In this document: piece by piece, positions 26,202 through 33,407 of the stretch
Position numbering within the stretch: position 1 is the stretch's first letter
How the letters are laid out: each line of letters opens with the position of its first letter
Assembly (NCBI RefSeq): GCF_000759445.1
Contig: NZ_JRMB01000001.1
Span: 1,116,001-1,180,000 of the forward strand
Source of the DNA: Pseudomonas lutea
Lineage (GTDB): Bacteria; Pseudomonadota; Gammaproteobacteria; Pseudomonadales; Pseudomonadaceae
Length of the DNA: 64,000 bases
Reading direction: 5' to 3'
Position numbers and translations under genes: made by a program
The notes under the pieces: generated by a model
Seen by the model: the letters and a program-made list of their open reading frames with translations, nothing else
Database searches by the model: none
Told to the model about the DNA's origin: nothing

Positions 26202-26627
26202 TCAGCAGGCATGCAGGCTCTGCGGGGCAAGGCGCACGGTGCAGGCCGGGCGCGCCATGGTGCGACGCCAACTGAACGGCGTGATCCCCACCACGCGGGT
26301 AAAGACCCGGGTGAAATGCGACTGATCGGCGAAGCCGCAGTCCAGGCTGATCTGCGAAATGCTCAAGATCGAGTCGCCGAGCAACGCCTTGGCCTTCTCC
26401 AGGCGCATCTGCAAAAACCAGTCCCGTGGGGACAACCCGGTGTTTTTCTTGAACGCCCGGGAGAAGTGACTGCGTGACAGCGAACATTCGGCGGCGATAC
26501 GGGCAATGGACAGACCTTTGTCCATCTGGCTGGACATCAGGTCCTTGGCTCGGCGCTCCTGCCACGGCGACAAGGCGACCCGCTCAAGCATCGATTCAGG
26601 GTGAAGGGAGGGGGTGAATGCGGTCAT
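26202..26627 (-). CDS. Short AraC-family transcriptional regulator
   Basis: The 141-residue product is essentially only the AraC DNA-binding domain: two helix-turn-helix units, LSIARIAAECSLSRSHFSRAFKKNTGLSPRDWF and LSISQISLDCGFADQSHFTRVFTRVVGITPFSWRR. There is no sensory domain, as in SoxS- or MarA-like regulators, so activity may follow protein level. GGAG lies 8 nt before the ATG at 26627; the GTG three codons earlier is less likely. It is divergent from the HD-domain gene, and a large inverted repeat lies between the two. Confidence 0.88.
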   Translation of the reverse strand: MTAFTPSLHPESMLERVALSPWQERRAKDLMSSQMDKGLSIARIAAECSLSRSHFSRAFKKNTGLSPRDWFLQMRLEKAKALLGDSILSISQISLDCGFADQSHFTRVFTRVVGITPFSWRRTMARPACTVRLAPQSLHAC

Positions 26628-26702
26628 TCCAGGCACTCCAGCTTTGCAGTTGGCGGTCAGTGGAGTCTGCGCAGAGCGGTTCTTAAAGTCCTTCTCGGGG
26701 TA

Positions 26703-26774
26703 TTAAACGTTCTGAATAGTTGTACGACGACGTGCATCCCGGCGGTGCACCGGCGCACCCTTCAGAACATTTAA
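26703..26774. promoter_or_regulatory. Wide inverted repeat between araC-like and HD genes (candidate operator)
   Basis: TTAAACGTTCTGAA (26703-26716) and TTCAGAACATTTAA (26761-26774) are inverted repeats matching at 13 of 14 positions and separated by 44 bp. The half-site size and the position between divergent genes fit paired regulator sites. Binding by the adjacent AraC-type protein is an inference. Confidence 0.5.
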
Positions 26775-26852
26775 GGCGCCGCCAAGGACCGCCATGCGCC
26801 CGAGGGTTAGCGTGTGTGCTCCTAAGAGTCGGTTCGCTGCGAGGGACGGCAC

Positions 26853-27497
26853 GTGACCACCCGATATGTCGCTGGAATTCTGATGCCTGACGGGGCGACG
26901 GCCCGTGCCGCAAGCGATTTGATGCGCGACCACCAGCCCGATCTGTTGTTGAACGCCGCGTGCCGGACATTCGTCTTCGCCAGTTTGCTGGGCCACAGCC
27001 GGGCATTGCGCTTCGACCCGGAGCTGCTGTTCATCGCCGCACTGTTTTTGCGCATCGGCATCACCCGCCTTTACGCTGAGTCGCAGCAACGTTTCGAAGT
27101 CGACAGCGCTGACGCCGCCGCTCAGTTCCTGCGCGGTCACGGTCGCACTTTGGAGGACATTGGCCAGGTGTGGGACGCCATCGCGCTGCACACCACGCCC
27201 GGCATTGCACAGCACAAAGCACCGCTGACCGCCCTGCTCTGCGCGGCTGTCGAGACAGACCTGACCGGCGCGCACTGCGAATGCTTCAGCCCGACCGCCC
27301 AGGCCCTCGTACTGGCGGCGTACCCGCGCGAAGCGGGTTTCAAATTCAAGTTTCTGCACGCCATGGCGCTGGGCCAGGTCCACCGTCCCCAGTCCACCGT
27401 CGGCACTGCCAATGCCGACGTCCTGGCTTTCTACACCCATCGCCTGAATGCCGGCGGGTTCTGCGAACGGTTATTGGCCTCGACATGGCCGTATTAA
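26853..27497 (+). CDS. HD-domain family protein with the metal-binding HD pair missing
   Basis: The 214-residue protein aligns by eye with cyanamide-hydratase-like HD phosphohydrolases: LLLNAACRTFVFASLLG, ELLFIAALFLRIGITRLY, FEVDSADAAAQFLRGHG, VWDAIALHTTPGIA. The metal ligands expected in LLNHxxR and AALLHDIG are replaced (NAAC at 34-37; L66 R67 in place of His-Asp). Only the later His in the ALHTT segment remains. It is therefore probably catalytically inactive, perhaps a binding or regulatory protein. The GTG start at 26853 is preceded by GAGGG. It is divergent from a single-domain AraC regulator. Confidence 0.72.
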   Translation: MTTRYVAGILMPDGATARAASDLMRDHQPDLLLNAACRTFVFASLLGHSRALRFDPELLFIAALFLRIGITRLYAESQQRFEVDSADAAAQFLRGHGRTLEDIGQVWDAIALHTTPGIAQHKAPLTALLCAAVETDLTGAHCECFSPTAQALVLAAYPREAGFKFKFLHAMALGQVHRPQSTVGTANADVLAFYTHRLNAGGFCERLLASTWPY

Positions 27498-27524
27498 GCC
27501 GCCCGGATCGCCCGCGAACGCGCG

Positions 27525-29561
27525 TTACCCGACGATGGGCAACGTGAACACGAAGGTCGCTCCGCCGAAGCGCGCCGGCATCGCGTAGAGGTGGCCGCCA
27601 TGGGCGATGACGATGGACTGACAGATCGCCAGGCCCATGCCCATGCCCATGCCTTTGTCTTTGGTGGTGAAAAAGGCGTCGAACAACTTGTCCCGGTATT
27701 GCGGGTCGATGCCGCGTCCGGTGTCTTCGACGCTGACCACCACATAGTCGTCGCTCACCACTTCACTGGTGATCGACAGGCGCCGCAGGACGTGATCGCC
27801 CGCGCTCATGGCGTCCAGCGCGTTGAGGATCAGGTTCAACAGCACCTGCTGCAACTGCACGCTGGAAGCACAGACCCGCGCGGGCGAGCAGGTCAGGTGT
27901 GTCGTCATCAGTACGCGCTGCTGTTCCACCTCCACTCCGGTCAGCGCGACCACGTGTCGTATCACGTCGTTGACCCGCAGCCGTCGGCGGTGATGCGGCC
28001 CTTGCCGGGCCAGGCTTTGCAGGGCGTGGACGATTTCCCCGGCACGTTTGCCTTCGGCAACGATGTCGCGCAGCGCGGACAGCGCTTCTTCCACTTGCGG
28101 GGCTTCACGATTGAGCCAGCGGATGCCGGCCGCAGCGTTGGACACCAGGGAAGCCAGTGGCTGATTGATTTCGTGGGCGATCGACGCCGCCAGCTCGCCC
28201 ATGACCGTGGCCTGGGCAACGTGGGCCAGCCGGGTGCGGGCACTGCGCAAGGCGTTTTCGACGTCCCGCCGTCGCGCGTTTTCCTGCTCCAGCTGATGGT
28301 GCAGGCGCGCGGTTTCGAGGGAGATCGCCGCCTGGCTGGTGAGCAGTTCCAGCACCTCGGCACGACACACTGTGAACACCCCCGGGGCGAGGTTGTTTTC
28401 CAGGTAGAGCACGCCAAGCACCCTGCCCTGTCTGACCAACGGCACGCACAGCGCCGAGCGCACCGGGTGCTGGCGCACGTATTCATCGGTGGCGAAGTAA
28501 GCGTCGGCCATGACATCGTCCAGCACCAGACGCTGACGCGTGCGCATCACCCGGTAGAGGATCGACAACGGCAGGTGGTGCTTGTCGGGGACCGTGTCCA
28601 CCAGCTCGATGCGCAGGCCTTCGTCCCCGCCCTGGCCAGCCGCGCAGATGATCGGTGCCTCGTCCTTGACCAGCAGCAGCAATGCCCGTTGCGCGCCGGC
28701 GTGGAGGATGGTGTTGCTCAGCAGCGCCTCGATCAAACGGTCCTGTTCGTGTTCATCACGCAGCGCGTGGGCCGATTTCATCAGCGACGACAGGTCCAGC
28801 GCATCGCGCCCTCCCGCCAGACTGGTCACTCCGAGGACCGAGGGCGCTGACGTTGGCCCGTTGGAAGGCGCCGCGCCTGACGAGCGCCAGGCCGTAGCAG
28901 CCGAACCCTGCCAGGGCGTGGTCGTGTCCGCAGCGTACCGCGCCGGCGTCAGGTCGTATTGCCCGTGCAGCGGCAGATCGGGGATGTCGCCCAACTGCTG
29001 CCACTGCCGCAGCATCTCCGCCAGATCCCGCTGAAGACCGGCCGCGCTCTGGTAGCGGTCATCGGGGTTTTTGGCGATCAGGCGGTGCACAAGGTCGGCA
29101 AGTGGCTCAGGGATGTCCCCGCGATGCTGAGTCAACGGCGGCGGTATGCGGGCCACGTGGCAATACACCCACTCGACGGCATCCTTGGCAGAGAACGGCA
29201 GCCGGCCGGCCAGCCACTCGTAAAAGGTCATGCCCAATGCGTACAAATCACTGCGCTGGTCAGCCTGGCGCTGGACCCGCCGCGCTTGCTCGGGCGCCAT
29301 GTAGGCGAGCGAGCTTAAGATCGGGTCGGACGCCGGCAATGCCGACGCAGAATGCACATCGACGCTCAGGCCGAAGCCGCTCAGCTGGATCCCACCGTTC
29401 GGGTCTTCGATGAGGTTGTCAGGCCTGATGTCGCGGTGCAGCAGGCCGGCCTCGTGAACACCGGCCAAAGCGGCCGTCGCAGCCATCGCCCGCTGAATAA
29501 AGCGTTCGATGGGCAGCGGCTCGCCAGGCGGGTTATCTGGCCAGACAGGCAAGCCGATCAC
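27525..29561 (-). CDS. Hybrid sensor: truncated Ser/Thr pseudokinase, GAF domain, histidine kinase
   Basis: The 678-residue protein has three parts. Residues 1-200 are the C-lobe of a Ser/Thr kinase, with HRDIRPDN at 42-49, AYMAPEQ at 86-92 and SDLYALG at 104-110. The DFG motif reads GFG and the ATP-binding N-lobe is absent, so kinase activity is unlikely. A GAF domain covers about 270-420. A histidine kinase follows, with the H-box SIAHEINQP (H463), NLILNALDAM and DTGRGID ahead of a Gly-Met-rich G2 region (KGMGMGMGLAI). There are no membrane segments. It starts at a GTG within the 3' end of the response regulator gene (29-nt overlap). Full-length relatives are much larger and carry an intact kinase and an ATPase module. 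Confidence 0.85.
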   Translation of the reverse strand: MIGLPVWPDNPPGEPLPIERFIQRAMAATAALAGVHEAGLLHRDIRPDNLIEDPNGGIQLSGFGLSVDVHSASALPASDPILSSLAYMAPEQARRVQRQADQRSDLYALGMTFYEWLAGRLPFSAKDAVEWVYCHVARIPPPLTQHRGDIPEPLADLVHRLIAKNPDDRYQSAAGLQRDLAEMLRQWQQLGDIPDLPLHGQYDLTPARYAADTTTPWQGSAATAWRSSGAAPSNGPTSAPSVLGVTSLAGGRDALDLSSLMKSAHALRDEHEQDRLIEALLSNTILHAGAQRALLLLVKDEAPIICAAGQGGDEGLRIELVDTVPDKHHLPLSILYRVMRTRQRLVLDDVMADAYFATDEYVRQHPVRSALCVPLVRQGRVLGVLYLENNLAPGVFTVCRAEVLELLTSQAAISLETARLHHQLEQENARRRDVENALRSARTRLAHVAQATVMGELAASIAHEINQPLASLVSNAAAGIRWLNREAPQVEEALSALRDIVAEGKRAGEIVHALQSLARQGPHHRRRLRVNDVIRHVVALTGVEVEQQRVLMTTHLTCSPARVCASSVQLQQVLLNLILNALDAMSAGDHVLRRLSITSEVVSDDYVVVSVEDTGRGIDPQYRDKLFDAFFTTKDKGMGMGMGLAICQSIVIAHGGHLYAMPARFGGATFVFTLPIVG

Positions 29562-30150
29562 TCATCTTCAACAGCTCGATCACGTTGGGCGCGTTCATTT
29601 TGGTCAAGACGTGCTTTTTGTGGACCTTGGCCGTCACTTCGCTGGTGCCCAGCTCAACGGCAATCTGCTTGTTCATTTTGCCGGTGATGAGCAGCGCCAT
29701 GACTTCGCGTTCGCGCGGCGTGAGGCTTTCATAGCGCGTCTTGACGCAAGCGGTGAGGCAGCGCTCGCTCATGCTTGAGGCATCGCTGATCAGCGCTTCG
29801 CGCACCAGCTCCAGCAGTTGCTCCGGCTCGAAGGGTTTGGTGAGGAATTCCCGGGCCCCGGCCTTGATGGCACGCACCGACATGGCGATGGTGCCGTAGC
29901 CGGTCATGAAGATGATCGGGAACGTGTGGCCGCGCGACAGCAAAGCCTGCTGCAGATCGAAGCCGGTGCCATGGGCCAGGTTGACGTCCAGCAAGAGACA
30001 GGTAGGCACTGGCGCCAGCGGGCCGGCGAGGAAGGCCTGAGCGCTGTCAAACACCTCGCAGGCGATGTCAGCGGAGTGCAACAGACGCTGCAGCGAGGTA
30101 CGTATGGCGGCGTCATCGTCCACCACATAAACCTTGGGGGTCACGCTCAT
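29533..30150 (-). CDS. FixJ/NarL-type response regulator
   Basis: The 205-residue protein has a receiver domain with the acidic pair VVDDD, phosphoacceptor Asp in CLLLDVNLAHGTG, conserved Thr in FMTGYG and Lys in LTKPFEP. A LuxR-type helix-turn-helix follows (LTPREREVMALLITGKMNKQIAVELGTSEVTAKVHKKHV). It is very likely the partner of the histidine kinase encoded next. The start at 30150 (MSVTPKVYVVDDD) lies 16 bp after the upstream gene; an in-frame ATG at 30204 would overlap that gene. Confidence 0.92.
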   Translation of the reverse strand: MSVTPKVYVVDDDAAIRTSLQRLLHSADIACEVFDSAQAFLAGPLAPVPTCLLLDVNLAHGTGFDLQQALLSRGHTFPIIFMTGYGTIAMSVRAIKAGAREFLTKPFEPEQLLELVREALISDASSMSERCLTACVKTRYESLTPREREVMALLITGKMNKQIAVELGTSEVTAKVHKKHVLTKMNAPNVIELLKMSDRLACLAR

Positions 30151-30166
30151 GAAGGGTTCCGTCGCA

Positions 30167-31693
30167 TCAACGGCCAACGGCCAGGGCTCTTTGATGCCGC
30201 GCATGATACCCGTCCGGCCCCATCGGCACAGCCCTGACGCTTTGCAACGTGCTCAGGGCGGATGGCGGGTCGCAGTCTTGCAAGCGCGGCGCGCCGGCAT
30301 CGGTCCGTACGGTTTGTTCGGCGTCAATGGCCAACAGGCAGGCGCGGTTGGCCGAGAGCATGCGGTAGAAGCGGAAAGGCCCCTGGGCCGTAACCATCAG
30401 CAACGATTGGGTGGCCAGGCGGACGATGCAGTTCATGATGCGCGCACGCGGCAGACGGGTTCGCTGCAAGGCATCGCATGCGCGTTCAAGGGTAAAGCGC
30501 CCTTCCAGCTCGGCGAGCTGGCGCAGCACTGTACGCTCTTCACGCCCCAGCAAGCGCAGGCTCCAGGCCAGTGAAGCCTGCAGCGTCTGCTGACGCGGCG
30601 GTGCCGTGCGCAACGAAGCCGACAGCAGATGCAGGCTGCCGTCCAGGCTCGCCACCAGCTGATACAGCCCCAGCGCGCAGGCCCGGGCCGCCGCCATCTC
30701 CAGCGCCAGCGGCATGCCGTCGAGGCGGCGACAAATCTCCCCCACCAGTTCGACGCTGTAATCATCCAGCTCGGCGTTGCCGCCGGCGGCGCGATGACTG
30801 TCCAACGCCCGCCACTGACGCAGAAACAGCTGTGCGGCATCACTGTGCAGGATCATTTTTCGCGATGCATTGCGCCCCGGGACCTCCAGCGGCGGCACCT
30901 GCAGGCTGCGCTCGCCGGCGATGCGCAACGGCTCGCGACTGGTGGCCAGGGCGCGCACGGCGGGCGCACCCCGTAGAATCACTTCAAGCAGGCCGGCAGT
31001 GCTTTCCACCAAGTGTTCGCAGTTGTCCAGAATGATCAGGCCCGGGCGTTGCTGCAGATGGCGGATCAGGCCTTGCAGGTCTGCTTCGCCGTGACTGCAA
31101 TCCATGCCGACAGAACTGGAAAATGCCTCCAGCAACAGCTCGTCGCATTGCAGTTGGGCCAGCGGCACGAAGTACACGGGAGTGGTTCCGGCGTCGATCA
31201 GCGTCTGGCCGAATTCGGCGGCAAGGGCGGTTTTGCCGACGCCGCCGGGACCGATCAGCGTGACCAGCACGCAGCCATTGTCCAATGTGCCGCTCACCTC
31301 ATCGAGCAAGGCCTGGCGTCCGAGCAAGGCGATACGCGCAGGCAAACGATGATGACAACTGACCCCCTGCAGCACGCTTGGGCCGGGGCTTTCGGTGTCG
31401 GCGCTTTCGCCGCCCAGCAGTACGTAGCCACGGCCAGGCACGGTACGGATTCGCTCGCGATCACTGCCCAATGCCTTGCGCAGGGCCGAGATATGCACCT
31501 GCAGATTGTTCTCTTCAACCACGGTGTCCGGCCAGACACTCTGAAGGATCAGCTCCTTGCTCACTAACTGACCTTGATGGCGCAACAGCACCTCGAGAAT
31601 GTCAAAAGCGCGCGTACCGATGCGCATCGCTACGCCGTCTTTGAACACGTCTCTGTGCTCGCGGGAAATCATCGTCTGACCGAGACTTATCAT
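30167..31693 (-). CDS. Winged-helix transcriptional regulator with an NTPase domain
   Basis: The 508-residue protein combines an OmpR-type winged helix (residues about 15-95, ending RTVPGRGYVLLG) with a STAND/AAA-like ATPase domain. The latter has Walker A GPGGVGKT at 148-155, a Walker B in LIILDNCEHLV, and the sensor-like ATSREPLRIAGE. Many relatives continue with several hundred residues of helical repeats; this one stops early, so the ligand-sensing end is short or missing. It is the first gene of a three-gene unit with the FixJ regulator and the hybrid kinase. Confidence 0.87.
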   Translation of the reverse strand: MISLGQTMISREHRDVFKDGVAMRIGTRAFDILEVLLRHQGQLVSKELILQSVWPDTVVEENNLQVHISALRKALGSDRERIRTVPGRGYVLLGGESADTESPGPSVLQGVSCHHRLPARIALLGRQALLDEVSGTLDNGCVLVTLIGPGGVGKTALAAEFGQTLIDAGTTPVYFVPLAQLQCDELLLEAFSSSVGMDCSHGEADLQGLIRHLQQRPGLIILDNCEHLVESTAGLLEVILRGAPAVRALATSREPLRIAGERSLQVPPLEVPGRNASRKMILHSDAAQLFLRQWRALDSHRAAGGNAELDDYSVELVGEICRRLDGMPLALEMAAARACALGLYQLVASLDGSLHLLSASLRTAPPRQQTLQASLAWSLRLLGREERTVLRQLAELEGRFTLERACDALQRTRLPRARIMNCIVRLATQSLLMVTAQGPFRFYRMLSANRACLLAIDAEQTVRTDAGAPRLQDCDPPSALSTLQSVRAVPMGPDGYHARHQRALAVGR

Positions 31694-32105
31694 TTCATGC
31701 AGTCCTTGGAAGTGGAGTCGCAGACCCTGATTCGCGGCATGTCATCCGGGCGGGCTTACCTCCCGAGACACGCAGCGCAGCTATCCATTTTTAACAAGCG
31801 CCCATCTAATCAGTTAAAAGCAATTGCGGATATTACCTGTAGGGATAGTTACCCCCGAGTGAGGGGGTCAGGCTCGCCGCCCTGAAGCTGTGCATCGTCG
31901 TGCCTTACCTGACTCCCATCGCCGGGCTGTTTTGCCCGGAGTATAGAGCCCGCGCTCGCCGTAAACAGCCGCCACAGCGTTGCGCCCAACGCAAAAGCGT
32001 TTTGCGCCCAGCGCCTATTCTTCCCGCCGCGGCTGCGCTCTATCGTCGACGCATGACGGATGACCCGACCGGTCTCCACCCTGCCATCGACGGGAGCCAC
32101 TGCAT
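31694..32105. promoter_or_regulatory. Divergent intergenic region, no gene
   Basis: It separates the winged-helix regulator (minus) from the MFS transporter (plus). It is AT-rich at about 31785-31840 and holds two short hairpins (ACCCCC/GGGGGT at 31851-31868 and CCGGGC/GCCCGG at 31922-31939). It must hold both promoters; I cannot place them with confidence. Confidence 0.35.
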
Positions 32106-33326
32106 ATGAACACCTCCACACTTTCCACAACGCCTTGCGCGACACAATCCCCGGCGCCTGCCCTGACACGCGCAATGGTGCTGCTGTTTGCCTTCTGCTG
32201 CGGGGCCATCGTCGCCAACATTTATTACGCCCAGCCGATTGTCGAGCTGATTGCCCCGGACCTCGGCCTTTCTGCCCAAAGCGCCAGCCTGATCGTGTCG
32301 CTGACGCAAATCGGCTACGCCCTGGGCCTGCTGTTTCTGGTGCCGCTGGCGGACCTGGTCGAAAACCGCCGACTGATGATTGCAACGGCCATCGTCGCCA
32401 CGGCCAGCCTGGTCGGCGCTGCAACGATGGAGCACGCCAATGGTTTTTTGCTGGTGTCGTTGCTGCTGGGGTTCAGCTCGGTGTCCGTGCAAATGCTCAT
32501 CCCGCTGGCCGCGCACCTTGCACCCGAAGCCTCGCGCGGCAAGGTGGTTGGCAACATCATGAGCGGGCTGCTGCTCGGCATTCTGCTGGCGCGGCCAGTG
32601 TCCAGCGTGGTGGCTGACCATTTCGGCTGGCGTGCGGTGTTCATGCTGGCTGCTCTGGTGATGCTCGCTATCGTGGCGCTGCTGGCGCTGACCATCCCGC
32701 AGCGCAAGCCGCAGCATCAAGCGACTTACGGGCAACTGCTGAAATCCCTCGCCACGCTGATGGCCCGCCATGCCGTGTTGCGTCAGCGCGCACTGTACCA
32801 AGGGCTGTTATTCGCCGCGTTCAGCCTGTTCTGGACCACCGTACCGGTTGAGCTGGCCCGGCATCATGGCCTGTCGCAAACGCAAATCGCGGTATTCGCG
32901 CTGGTCGGCGCGATTGGCGCCATTGCGGCACCCATCGCCGGTCGCCTCGCCGATGCCGGTTTCACCCGCCGCGCCTCGCTGCTGTCCATGGTCCTGGCCC
33001 CGATTGCCCTGGTGCTTGGTTTGACAGCCCCCGGCTACAGCGTGATCGGCCTGGCCATCACCGGCGTCCTGCTGGACTTCGCCGTGCAGATGAACATGGT
33101 GCTCGGCCAGCGCGCCGTATACGCCCTCGACCCCGCAAGTCGTGGCCGCCTGAACGCGCTGTACATGACCAGCATTTTCGTCGGCGGGGCCATTGGCTCG
33201 GCCGTGGCCGGCAGAGTGTTCGAGGTGTACGGCTGGCCGGGTGTCGTGCTGGTCGGGAGTGCGCTGCCGCTGCTCGCGCTGGGGATGTTTGTGCTTTATG
33301 GGCAAAGGGCTGCGCATCACGACTGA
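32106..33326 (+). CDS. MFS transporter (drug/metabolite efflux type)
   Basis: The 406-residue protein has twelve predicted membrane helices and the MFS signature between helices 2 and 3 (LADLVENRRLMIA). The first helix region ends ANIYYAQPIVELIAPDLGLS, a pattern common in bacterial MFS exporters of unknown substrate. A GGGAG sequence precedes the ATG. It is a single gene closed by a strong terminator. The substrate is unknown. Confidence 0.88.
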   Translation: MNTSTLSTTPCATQSPAPALTRAMVLLFAFCCGAIVANIYYAQPIVELIAPDLGLSAQSASLIVSLTQIGYALGLLFLVPLADLVENRRLMIATAIVATASLVGAATMEHANGFLLVSLLLGFSSVSVQMLIPLAAHLAPEASRGKVVGNIMSGLLLGILLARPVSSVVADHFGWRAVFMLAALVMLAIVALLALTIPQRKPQHQATYGQLLKSLATLMARHAVLRQRALYQGLLFAAFSLFWTTVPVELARHHGLSQTQIAVFALVGAIGAIAAPIAGRLADAGFTRRASLLSMVLAPIALVLGLTAPGYSVIGLAITGVLLDFAVQMNMVLGQRAVYALDPASRGRLNALYMTSIFVGGAIGSAVAGRVFEVYGWPGVVLVGSALPLLALGMFVLYGQRAAHHD

Positions 33327-33348
33327 GGGTCACGGCACAGGCGCAAAT

Positions 33349-33384
33349 GAAAACGCCCTGGCAATTAGACCGGGGCGTTTTTAT
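33349..33384. terminator. Bidirectional rho-independent terminator
   Basis: AAAACGCCCTGG pairs with CCGGGGCGTTTT (one mismatch), with T runs on both strands. It lies between the converging MFS gene (end 33326) and the molybdenum hydroxylase gene (end 33408), so it can serve both. Confidence 0.88.
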
Positions 33385-33407
33385 TGCGAGCTCTGAATTG
33401 AGTTCTT

